5,488 bases of DNA from Candidatus Thorarchaeota archaeon. Its GTDB lineage: Archaea > Asgardarchaeota > Thorarchaeia > Thorarchaeales > Thorarchaeaceae. Location: contig JAEORG010000416.1 of assembly GCA_016841005.1 (NCBI GenBank), positions 1 through 5,488 on the forward strand, given 5' to 3'. Below the pieces are notes generated by a model that searched no databases, was not told the DNA's origin, and saw only the letters and a list, made by a program, of their open reading frames with translations. Made by a program: the position numbers and the translations under genes. Positions 1 to 5,209 of the stretch are shown here, piece by piece. Positions within the stretch are counted from its first letter, which is position 1, and the number at the start of each line of letters is the position of its first letter.

Positions 1-65
1 AAATAGCAAAACAATTTATCTAATTCAGTAGTTTTTAAATATAGAACCAAGTCATCATTTCGCTT

Positions 66-88
66 CGTAAGGATTGAGATTCCTTACG
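66..88. terminator. Stem-loop downstream of the Nudix gene
   Basis: A perfect 8-bp inverted repeat, CGTAAGGA (66-73) and TCCTTACG (81-88), encloses a 7-base loop. It lies about 35 bases past the stop codon of the minus-strand Nudix gene, where a 3'-end structure is expected. No T-run follows it directly on either strand, so a factor-independent terminator is not proven; it could also stabilise the 3' end of the mRNA. Bases 1-65 hold no open frame that I can support. An 8-bp stem of this kind can also arise by chance in a window of this size. Confidence 0.4.
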
Positions 89-121
89 TCGCTGATAACC
101 TATCGATTACTAGAATAATAC

Positions 122-556
122 TTAATCATGCACTCTGTTCGTTAATATCCTTTCAATTTTTGCTAAGGCCCTTAGAGCGGGTTCCCACCTCAATAGCGAT
201 TTGACCTCTTGTAATACGCACCATCGAAACTCAAGATGCTCATCTGACAATACAATTGATGGTTGCGCCTGTACTTCAACTGCATAGCAAATATCCTGTT
301 GGTGCATCATGATTCCATTCTTTGGAGTATCATGAGTGAATGTGTATTCTAAATTCAGAATGTCTATAATATCTGTTATTCTTGTTTCTTCATAGAGCTC
401 TCTTCGCAGAGTATCCTCTGGCAGCTCACTCTGTTCAATTCCACCGCTAATAGGTTGCCAGAACCCTCCTTTCTCTGCAGTCCTCTTTAGGAGGAGGATC
501 TTCAGCTCTGGAGCTAGAACAAAGACAAACACGAGAACATTAGACCTATCAATCAA
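122..556 (-). CDS. Nudix hydrolase, NudB-like
   Basis: This 144-residue protein is a single-domain Nudix hydrolase, expected to cleave a nucleoside diphosphate linked to another group (NDP-X) with the help of Mg2+ in the cytosol. The Nudix box GX5EX7REUXEEXGU lies at residues 38-60: G38, E44, R52-E53-L54 and E56-E57 are all present, so the metal site is intact. The usual glycine near the end of the box is Arg59. Before the box are a beta strand (residues 7-14), the segment LLLKR, and FWQPISGG. After it, SDEHLEFRW followed by LLRWEPALRAL resembles the NudB/dihydroneopterin triphosphate and dATP pyrophosphatase type, but the substrate cannot be read from sequence. The start is TTG, directly preceded by an in-frame TAG; the next usable start is GTG at codon 9, which would trim the first strand. 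The ribosome site is weak (GGGATGAG). The gene is divergent from the DinB-like gene. Confidence 0.9.
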   Translation of the reverse strand: MIDRSNVLVFVFVLAPELKILLLKRTAEKGGFWQPISGGIEQSELPEDTLRRELYEETRITDIIDILNLEYTFTHDTPKNGIMMHQQDICYAVEVQAQPSIVLSDEHLEFRWCVLQEVKSLLRWEPALRALAKIERILTNRVHD

Positions 557-595
557 CTACTACTCATCCCAGTTGTCTCTCAATAACAGGCATAT

Positions 596-605
596 CATAT
601 ATTAT
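596..605 (-). promoter_or_regulatory. TATA-like box of the Nudix gene
   Basis: The minus-strand sequence ATAATATATG lies about 40 bases upstream of the TTG start of the Nudix gene. With the usual archaeal spacing of about 25 bases from TATA box to transcription start, the leader would be under 20 bases. Seen by eye only; the flanking DNA is also AT-rich. Confidence 0.35.
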
Positions 606-644
606 GTATCTAGCCATATGTCAGATTAATTCTAGTGTAGAACC

Positions 645-650
645 ATATAT
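645..650 (+). promoter_or_regulatory. TATA-like box of the DinB-like gene
   Basis: ATATAT within CCATATATCATT lies about 60 bases upstream of the ATG at 707. Transcription would begin near 673 and give a leader of about 34 bases. That leader contains the repeated CAAATCT elements. There is no GAGG-type ribosome site in front of the ATG, so a shorter leader from a different promoter is also possible. Confidence 0.35.
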
Positions 651-657
651 CATTGCT

Positions 658-703
658 CAGATTTGGAAAACAACAAATCTAAATCAGACCTATCAAATCT
701 GAT
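658..703. repeat. Operator-like triplicated CAAATCT element
   Basis: CAGATTTG (658-665) is the exact reverse complement of CAAATCTG (694-701), and a further CAAATCT sits between them at 674-680. The two copies in the same orientation start 20 bases apart, about two helical turns, so a protein could bind both on one face of the DNA. A second dyad, ATCAGA (683-688) with TCTGAT (698-703), overlaps the last copy. The cluster sits between the presumed TATA box and the ATG of the DinB-like gene, where a bound repressor would block transcription. The binding protein is unknown. Confidence 0.4.
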
Positions 704-706
704 ACT

Positions 707-1219
707 ATGAATTCTAATAGAATTGTAGAAGCACTATCCAGACAGTTTCAGGGGAGTTTCATAATGCTCAGTCAAACAATTGAAAATATTCCTGAGGATA
801 AATGGTATAATGGTGGAAAGAGCTGGAGTTATGCTTGGACTGTATATCACGCTATTGAATGTGCTGATGCCCTCCAACAACTAGGAACTAGAGATTTCCA
901 TTGGCTAGGAAAAATCGGATTATCATGGAGTGAGATAAAAAGCGGTGATGATTTCAAGACAAAGATACTTCCTCGAATTACGAAAGATGTCGTGCTTGAA
1001 TACTTTATTGAAGTGGAGTCCAATCTAATCTCACTTCTCGATTCTTTGACTGATGAGAAAGTACTACGCGCTGACGAATCTGGGAAAGATGAAGGTCTCT
1101 ACGAAAGCGTACTGGAACGGCTGATCTACCTCTTGAGGCATCAACATCATCATTTGGGAGAGCTCTCTAAAGCATTGAGGGACTGGGACTGCGAGAGAAT
1201 AAGATGGACTCCAAAATAG
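707..1219 (+). CDS. DinB/YfiT-like metal-binding protein
   Basis: This 170-residue soluble protein is predicted to be a DinB-superfamily four-helix bundle. Visible family marks are a first helix (about 5-27), IPEDKW at 28-33, and a histidine in the second helix (H48 in TVYHAIE). The final long helix carries H145 and H149 (RHQHHHLGELSKALR), the HxxxH pair that supplies the other two ligands of the divalent metal site. Length fits the family. Members act as thiol-dependent transferases or hydrolases, or have no known function, so the reaction is not assignable. The name comes from a damage-inducible Bacillus gene and does not imply a DNA polymerase. The ATG is the first start after the presumed promoter; no ribosome site precedes it, which suits a short-leader or leaderless archaeal mRNA. 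Four His in five residues (145-149) is locally unusual. Expression may be controlled by the repeats at 658-703. Confidence 0.8.
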   Translation: MNSNRIVEALSRQFQGSFIMLSQTIENIPEDKWYNGGKSWSYAWTVYHAIECADALQQLGTRDFHWLGKIGLSWSEIKSGDDFKTKILPRITKDVVLEYFIEVESNLISLLDSLTDEKVLRADESGKDEGLYESVLERLIYLLRHQHHHLGELSKALRDWDCERIRWTPK

Positions 1220-1227
1220 CTATTTTG
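1212..1227. repeat. 16-base perfect palindrome across a stop codon
   Basis: CAAAATAGCTATTTTG is identical to its own reverse complement and contains the TAG stop (1217-1219) of the DinB-like gene. It has no loop, so a dimeric DNA-binding protein or a cruciform is more natural than an RNA hairpin. The pyrimidine-rich run TTCTTATCTTCT shortly after it (from about 1238) could serve as an archaeal termination signal. Confidence 0.45.
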
Positions 1228-1324
1228 ATCTGTACATTCTTATCTTCTGTAGCAGGTAGTCCAAACAAAGGACGATATCCACCACTATGTCAAGTGAGTG
1301 ATACATCTAACATTTGAGGATATC

Positions 1325-1450
1325 ATGTTATATACAGAGAACGTCCGTATGAACACGGTAGGTACGTGGACCATTTCTATTATATGCCCCTCCTACACAG
1401 ATTCCCGCATCCAGCACATAACACTTGTTTCCACATACCTACCACGATGA
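1325..1450 (+). CDS. Possible 41-codon small ORF
   Basis: An ATG follows GAGGA (1316-1320) at a 4-base gap, a good ribosome site. The frame encodes 41 residues with a hydrophobic centre (GTWTISIICPSYTD) and ends at TGA 1448-1450. The same frame then stays open for 37 more codons to a TAG at 1562-1564, and again beyond, so this may be the head of a dead gene and not a complete peptide. The product is not recognised, and two other frames are open over the same bases. The ribosome site is the only specific support. Confidence 0.2.
   Translation: MLYTENVRMNTVGTWTISIICPSYTDSRIQHITLVSTYLPR
1354..1446. repeat. Long-range imperfect inverted repeat
   Basis: Bases 1354-1369 (core GGTAGGTACGTGG) can pair with 1431-1446 (core CCACATACCTACC): 13 of 16 positions match, around a 61-base loop. 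It lies in the GC-rich island and would be one stem of an RNA if the region is transcribed. A competing short hairpin CCGT/ACGG lies at 1345-1358. Confidence 0.3.
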
Positions 1451-1592
1451 ATAACATTTCTTCTATCCACAGGCCTGTTCAAGCCAGACCAACCAGAGTG
1501 CTTGACATCCCTTACCGTCATGAACAGACAGATGTTTGCCCACATGGGAGCGAGGACTGCATAGACTGACGAGAAATACAAAGCTAGAACAC

Positions 1593-1636
1593 ACCAGAAA
1601 TAGTTTCAACTGGTCATTGCCAGAGAACGTTTCTCT
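1593..1636. repeat. Two adjacent small hairpins
   Basis: ACCAG (1593-1597) pairs with CTGGT (1610-1614), with GAAA/TTTC as an alternative inner pairing. AGAGAA (1622-1627) pairs with TTCTCT (1631-1636) around a 3-base loop. They lie at the right end of the stop-poor island and could be the 3' structure of a transcript. Each stem alone is short enough to be chance. Confidence 0.25.
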
Positions 1637-1693
1637 TCGGAACTACTGAACAGGTGCAATTCAAGGTTACTTGTATGTTAAGATGAGGTAATT

Positions 1694-1774
1694 ATGGGCA
1701 CATTTGAAACATTACTAAATATGTTGATAATGATGACAGAAATGTGTACAAATTCTAAACAAATGGTCATATAA
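1694..1774 (+). CDS. Possible 26-residue Met-rich peptide
   Basis: An ATG is preceded by GAGGT (1685-1689) with a 4-base gap. The 26-codon frame is rich in Met and Leu (TLLNMLIMMTEM) and could form one amphipathic helix; it ends at TAA. There is no homology that I recognise. Its ribosome site resembles that of the membrane-protein gene at 2025. It may be a small protein, the stub of a longer lost gene, or chance. Confidence 0.2.
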   Translation: MGTFETLLNMLIMMTEMCTNSKQMVI

Positions 1775-2024
1775 GTTAATTAAAATTTAATAAAACCAAA
1801 TCTCTCTGATGATGGACATATTATTAGAAACATGTGAACGAAGACACACGGATAATGATTGACTACCATTTTGCTCCATCATTTAAATCTGGTAATCTCC
1901 TAAATGAGAGTAAAAGCGTTCTTTGTTCACTAGATGAGGATCTGTTATAGAAAAGTTACTCGCAGACATTACTGACCTTTCGTTATTGTTCTCCATATTT
2001 CTCAATGAATACTTAAGAGGATAA

Positions 2025-2504
2025 TTGCTAAGTTTAGTATGTGGTAGGTGTAATGGTGATATTGCAATGCTTTGGGTAACACTTGTTTGTCTAGGCTTCT
2101 GGGTGATGTATAGGAGAACCAGAGAAATCTCATGGGGGTATATTGTGGTAATTTCAGTTATTGCCTCTGGTATAGTAGTCTTAATTACAAATCCAACATT
2201 AAGTTATGACATAGATGAGAATCAAACACTGAGCATATATTCTCCTACTACATACCCATTTACCGTCCAACAATCTCATGACTGGTCGACAAGCGAGATC
2301 TCAGTCAGAGTTGTTCTTGGCTGGCCCGATGGTTTTCTCCTTCTGGTATCAGAATCTATACCTTATCAGAGTGAGTATATTATCCTGAGTGTGTTTGAAA
2401 CCGTCGTAGGGGTAGCAATAGTCGGACTTCTTCTTCAAATACCCATTTTTCTTACTTTGGAAGCTGTAGCAAATCGAAAGAGCAAAGTAGATACACTTCA
2501 CTGA
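2025..2504 (+). CDS. Small protein with three membrane segments
   Basis: A 159-residue integral membrane protein of unknown function. Hydrophobic segments are at about 15-29, 35-55 and 118-148. Between the second and third lies a polar domain of about 60 residues (57-117) with a possible N-glycosylation site (N66-Q-T). The Arg-rich turn RRTRE (30-34) after the first segment should lie in the cytosol, which would put the 60-residue domain outside the cell. The last segment is long (about 31 residues) and is followed by a basic tail, NRKSK. The chosen TTG start has GAGGA (2017-2021) just upstream. An ATG at codon 15 is an alternative that would remove the CGRC motif (C6, C9) and leave the first segment at the very N-terminus. 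Two stops in a row, TGATAA, end the gene. It converges on the secreted-protein gene, 101 bases away. I do not recognise the family. Confidence 0.65.
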   Translation: MLSLVCGRCNGDIAMLWVTLVCLGFWVMYRRTREISWGYIVVISVIASGIVVLITNPTLSYDIDENQTLSIYSPTTYPFTVQQSHDWSTSEISVRVVLGWPDGFLLLVSESIPYQSEYIILSVFETVVGVAIVGLLLQIPIFLTLEAVANRKSKVDTLH

Positions 2505-2557
2505 TAAGAGGGATTGTTTATTTAACGGAATTAATAAGGATATAAAAGAGGAAGAAA

Positions 2558-2579
2558 GGGGGAATACAATCAATCCCCC
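2558..2579 (-). terminator. Terminator hairpin of the secreted-protein gene
   Basis: GGGGGA (2558-2563) pairs with TCCCCC (2574-2579) around a 10-base loop. Read on the minus strand, the hairpin lies 26 bases after the TGA of the large gene. It is followed by the U-rich run TTTCTTCCTCTTTTATA, as expected for a terminator. On the plus strand no T-run follows, so it serves the minus-strand gene better than the converging membrane-protein gene. Confidence 0.55.
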
Positions 2580-2605
2580 CATAATCTCCAGAATCGTTAA
2601 GAGTG

Positions 2606-4420
2606 TCAACTTGAATATGCATAGTTTAGATACCAAGAAGCATCCTCTACATTCCAACAGACTTCCTCGAACTCAAAAAGACTGATTCCTGCATTCAATA
2701 CAGCAAAGAATGCTGATATATCCGCTACAAAGACAATCTCCTCTTTAGAAAGAGGTATTATGTTTTCAGACTTAAGATTAATGTCAACCGATTGAAATCC
2801 AAGAATCTCGTAATCGACGATGAATTCCTGTAGTTCTTCAATAGGTATGACATTTTCACCATCTGGTGTTCCTTGCCCTCTGATTATATCACCATTCTTT
2901 TGAGCTGTAAAACGGAAACGTAAGACTTCAAGGTTGTATTTCTTGACCAAGGAAATTATTTCATCAGCACTTGCTAACCCATCGAATGTGATAGTAGCGG
3001 GGACTATCTCTCCCTTTTGTAGCGATTTAACTTCCGCATTAAGAGATGCATCCTTATAACTCACAAAAGCATCCAAGTCGGCTTTTGATTCTATGTTTAA
3101 TCTAGTGAAGATTCTAAGGAACTCCCTGTTGTAACCTGATAACGCGACATCAAACCATTGATTTTGTTCTAAATAGGTAATCCGATCTAAATCATTTATT
3201 AGAGGTGTACTGGTATTCTGATTTGACAGGAGACTAGAATATGAGTAAAGTTCTAGCCATGATGCTTCACTATGACTCACTATCTTATCTGGGCCATCAA
3301 GATATGCTACAGGATATGCTGGTGGAGAAACGGGGGCGAGATAGTCGTCCTCATTCCCTAATTCTCCTTCAAGAGTCACTGTAACAGAACCTGTTCGCCA
3401 GACCTGATAGCGAACCCAGACATTATATAGAGTCCCAGCCACGAGAAGCTCTGGATTTAATGTGTAGACTTCTATCTCCTCGTATCCATCCACATATTGT
3501 TCTTCAAATTCCGACGAGTCTGAATATCCTGTACTTCCTGGTAGGTTGGTCGCATACCACTCATCACCCTCTAATGCTTGATAAGGAACGCTACGAAACT
3601 CATGAAGGTAACATGGGTCCCAACCATAGGGGTTACCACCAGCAATCACATATGGTCGATGATCACGTAGATTGTCATCAATTTGTCCATCCCCAAATCG
3701 GAAATTAGAGTAGAATTTACACTCATAGATATGCTCTATCCACCACTTTTTCGGAACATGACGCCAAGAATGATAACCCTGATGACTGAGAGTTCTATAG
3801 TAAGGTGCATTAAACCACACTTCTGCGGATTCCCAAGCCACTTCCACCTTTTGTTGTATCCATGAATCGCACCCGATTAGTTTAATCACATACTGATGGT
3901 TATAATCAAGATTCAGTTCTTCGTAGAAGGTATCCCAATACCAGCTACCAGCAGATCCACTTGATTGAATGGCTTTATTACAAATAGTGGTCTGCGTGGT
4001 TATATCACATATTTGAACATAACCACAAGTTCTCACTTGACCGTAGGTATATCTAACGCCAAAACGGCCCCTGAAGATGAGTTCGGTCGAGTCTTCAATT
4101 ATCATTTTCGATTTGAGTTCCAAAACTCCCATATATGAGGAATCTGACCAAGTGTTAAACACTATTTCCATATCATCATTGCCGTTGACATCCCGCTTGC
4201 TATCAATGACATCCTCCCAACTTGACCAAAGCTCAGACTCATAACCTGAAGCTGGTGTACTTGTGAATGTCCAATAGTCATCTAGATACCATTCCCAAAT
4301 ATCACCCACTGCCATTGTAGTCCAATTGCTCCATGGATCTGCACTAGCTAGTGGTATAGTGTTAAGTCCAAAAAAGACGATAAAGACCAATAAAATAGTA
4401 ATACTATTTCGATTTCTCAA
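2606..4420 (-). CDS. Large secreted Trp/Tyr-rich protein, unknown function
   Basis: A 604-residue exported protein. A signal peptide is clear: R2 and R4, a hydrophobic core at 7-19, then PLASA with likely cleavage after A27. No membrane anchor or sorting motif is visible at the C-terminus, so it is probably released or held non-covalently. Residues 28 to about 345 are aromatic (20 of the 24 Trp), carry six of the seven Cys (132, 138, 147, 184, 234, 270; C588 is alone) and alternate like a beta-sandwich, which suggests a binding role. Residues 360-604 are more regular, with strand-helix-strand units around 473-505 and 526-550 that recall ferredoxin-like repeats. Sequons occur at N32 and N402. 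I recognise no catalytic motif. The start is TTG directly after an in-frame TGA; it is the only start that keeps the signal peptide, as the next in-frame ATG is codon 36. AGGAG lies 8 bases upstream. Confidence 0.8.
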   Translation of the reverse strand: MRNRNSITILLVFIVFFGLNTIPLASADPWSNWTTMAVGDIWEWYLDDYWTFTSTPASGYESELWSSWEDVIDSKRDVNGNDDMEIVFNTWSDSSYMGVLELKSKMIIEDSTELIFRGRFGVRYTYGQVRTCGYVQICDITTQTTICNKAIQSSGSAGSWYWDTFYEELNLDYNHQYVIKLIGCDSWIQQKVEVAWESAEVWFNAPYYRTLSHQGYHSWRHVPKKWWIEHIYECKFYSNFRFGDGQIDDNLRDHRPYVIAGGNPYGWDPCYLHEFRSVPYQALEGDEWYATNLPGSTGYSDSSEFEEQYVDGYEEIEVYTLNPELLVAGTLYNVWVRYQVWRTGSVTVTLEGELGNEDDYLAPVSPPAYPVAYLDGPDKIVSHSEASWLELYSYSSLLSNQNTSTPLINDLDRITYLEQNQWFDVALSGYNREFLRIFTRLNIESKADLDAFVSYKDASLNAEVKSLQKGEIVPATITFDGLASADEIISLVKKYNLEVLRFRFTAQKNGDIIRGQGTPDGENVIPIEELQEFIVDYEILGFQSVDINLKSENIIPLSKEEIVFVADISAFFAVLNAGISLFEFEEVCWNVEDASWYLNYAYSS

Positions 4421-4425
4421 TCATA

Positions 4426-4439
4426 TCTCTCCTGAGAGA
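4426..4439 (-). promoter_or_regulatory. Ribosome site inside a short palindrome
   Basis: On the minus strand UCUCU-CAGG-AGAGA precedes the TTG start of the secreted-protein gene. The ribosome-binding bases AGGAG fall in the loop and 3' arm of a 5-bp hairpin. An out-of-frame ATG (4424-4422) lies between this site and the TTG (4420-4418) and opens a six-codon minigene. Together they could lower or tune translation of the gene. Confidence 0.4.
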
Positions 4440-4556
4440 AGTTGCATTCATTATTGATGCTAGCTCTACGTGGATTAAGGCTCAGATATCATGGAATGTT
4501 TTACTATTATCATCTATGGATTTTCTAGAAGAAACTCCTCCCATCATATCGTTAGA

Positions 4557-4573
4557 ATAAATATTATAAAAAC
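4557..4573. promoter_or_regulatory. AT-rich TATA-like tract
   Basis: Minus-strand TTTTTATAATATTTATT lies about 140 bases upstream of the secreted-protein start. It is the best TATA-like match in 4421-4720 and would leave a leader of roughly 110 bases. It is also AT-rich on the plus strand and could serve the broken frames to the right. Nothing else in 4440-4556 was recognised. Confidence 0.25.
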
Positions 4574-4720
4574 AATTTGATAAAAACAACTAAGATTCTA
4601 CTATTCGACAAAGACCGAAATACTATGATTGTAGGAAACCTTAGGAATACTTGGGAGTTAACCATAAGATGAATTCGGAGATTCGATTGAATCCTTCACC
4701 TAGTCAAAGTGAGAAGGAAA

Positions 4721-4996
4721 ATGAATCTAGATGAAATTTATGAGGAAGATATCATGAAACTTCTAGCTGCCAAGCGAAAACCAAAGATGGTGCTGTGAGT
4801 CTGCAAACCAATCTAGGAGAAGCTGGAAGCGTATTTAGTTCCTGTGGTAAGTATCATAGAAGTGTATAATGACAATGAAATTGTTAAGATTATAACTATG
4901 GAAAAAGGGGACGCTATGGTCTCTGAATATGCATCCAATCTAATCTTTGCTTTTAGCCCATCCCAAAACACAGGTCCTCGAAAAATGACAATCTAA
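4721..4996 (+). pseudogene. Broken gene with two in-frame stops
   Basis: An ATG after GAGAAGGA (4711-4718) opens a frame reading MNLDEIYEEDIMKLLAAKRK. It stops at TGA (4796-4798) and TAG (4814-4816), then stays open for 59 codons of strongly protein-like sequence (YLVPVVSIIEVYNDNEIVK, then TMEKGDAMVSEY) to TAA 4994-4996. Between about 4774 and 4830 the frame one base back is open and also protein-like (KTKDGAVSLQTNLGEAG). Moving into it and out again would avoid both stops. That pattern suits two compensating indels in a decaying gene, or errors in the assembly. A preceding short frame (4669-4734, MNSEIRLNPSPSQSEKENE) may be its original N-terminus in yet another phase. The family is not recognised. 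The frame contains no long run typical of transposases. Confidence 0.4.
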
Positions 4997-5033
4997 ATAT
5001 AGATAGATTAACGAAAACATAGGAGATATTCCT

Positions 5034-5042
5034 AAAGGAGGT
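5034..5042 (+). promoter_or_regulatory. Perfect ribosome site before an ATT codon
   Basis: AAAGGAGGT is the best ribosome-binding sequence in the window. It is followed after 8 bases by ATT at 5051, where a start codon would be expected. No ATG, GTG or TTG lies within range in any frame. Confidence 0.4.
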
Positions 5043-5050
5043 AAACTGAG

Positions 5051-5209
5051 ATTCCAATCAAGAATATTGAGGAAGACCGTGTGGATAAAAAGAAGAGTCG
5101 TATGATCACGAGTAGAAAAGCCCCAAATACAATAGAAAAAACCCAAGTTGTGCCAGACAAACTTGGAGAGGAAACAATAACAAAGAAAGGTAAACAAAGG
5201 CGTCGATGA
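5051..5209 (+). CDS. Possible 52-residue Lys/Arg-rich protein, ATT start
   Basis: A 52-codon frame very rich in charged residues (KKKSR near residue 15, TKKGKQRRR at the end) follows a perfect ribosome site, but its first codon is ATT. Rare ATT starts are known in prokaryotes, yet loss of an ATG by mutation is as likely. GTG at codon 11 is a fallback start. The basic, low-hydrophobicity composition would suit a nucleic-acid-binding tail. The frame ends at TGA 5207-5209, where the next frame (GAT from 5208) carries on with protein-like sequence, so it may be the middle of the same broken gene as 4721-4996. No family is recognised. Confidence 0.3.
   Translation: MPIKNIEEDRVDKKKSRMITSRKAPNTIEKTQVVPDKLGEETITKKGKQRRR

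Larger units (their letters stand above)
1220..2024. other. Long region without a confident gene
   Basis: About 800 bases between the DinB-like gene and the membrane-protein gene. From about 1330 to 1565 the DNA is stop-poor in three frames on the two strands, and by hand count about 49% GC for 1381-1560. In contrast 1741-1860 is about 27% GC. The left end of this island is strongly C-rich on the plus strand. Competing open frames (plus 1366-1569; minus 1393-1581, extending to 1285 past one TAG) cancel each other as evidence for a gene. The rest (1640-2024) is AT-rich and holds only tiny frames. No tRNA, SRP RNA or RNase P RNA signature was recognised. Confidence 0.5.

Noticed and set aside
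1461..1500. TTCAAGC flanked by a partial stem, resembling a tRNA T-arm
   Set aside because: No D-arm, anticodon arm or acceptor stem can be built around it.
1366..1569. Plus-strand frame of 67 codons starting at GTG, rich in His and Pro
   Set aside because: No ribosome site before the GTG, odd composition, and two other frames are open over the same bases.
1393..1581. Minus-strand frame of 62 codons, extendable to 1285 past one TAG
   Set aside because: Starts at TTG without a ribosome site; the openness is shared by other frames, so it is not specific evidence for coding.
1335..1630. Direct repeat CAGAGAACGT at 1335-1344 and 1621-1630
   Set aside because: Several 10-base repeats are expected by chance in 5.5 kb, and no target-site or terminal-repeat structure accompanies it.
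1725..1870. TGATGA motifs resembling box C of C/D guide RNAs
   Set aside because: No properly spaced CTGA box D or second C/D pair was found.
1883..1996. Minus-strand ATG frame of 37 codons with protein-like sequence
   Set aside because: No good ribosome site; its open frame continues upstream antisense to the membrane-protein gene, so it is probably chance.
2349..2657. Minus-strand frame overlapping the ends of both convergent genes
   Set aside because: It overlaps two better-supported genes and covers the terminator hairpin.
3460..3865. Two plus-strand frames inside the secreted-protein gene
   Set aside because: Antisense shadows of a long, well-supported gene.
4577..4678. TTG frame of about 33 codons (KILLFDKDRNTMIVGN)
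   Set aside because: No ribosome site, too short, and lies in the AT-rich presumed promoter region.
1319..4756. GATATCATG occurring at 1319, 4485 and 4748
   Set aside because: A 9-base word repeated three times without a shared context is compatible with chance.
4796..4816. TGA and TAG in frame as selenocysteine and pyrrolysine codons
   Set aside because: No SECIS-like hairpin was recognised, the DinB-like gene ends at TAG and others at TGA, and a nearby frame change avoids both stops; decay is simpler.
4940..5197. Minus-strand open frame of 85 codons rich in Phe, Cys and Leu
   Set aside because: It is the reverse of Lys/Glu-rich plus-strand codons, has no ribosome site and a composition typical of an antisense shadow.
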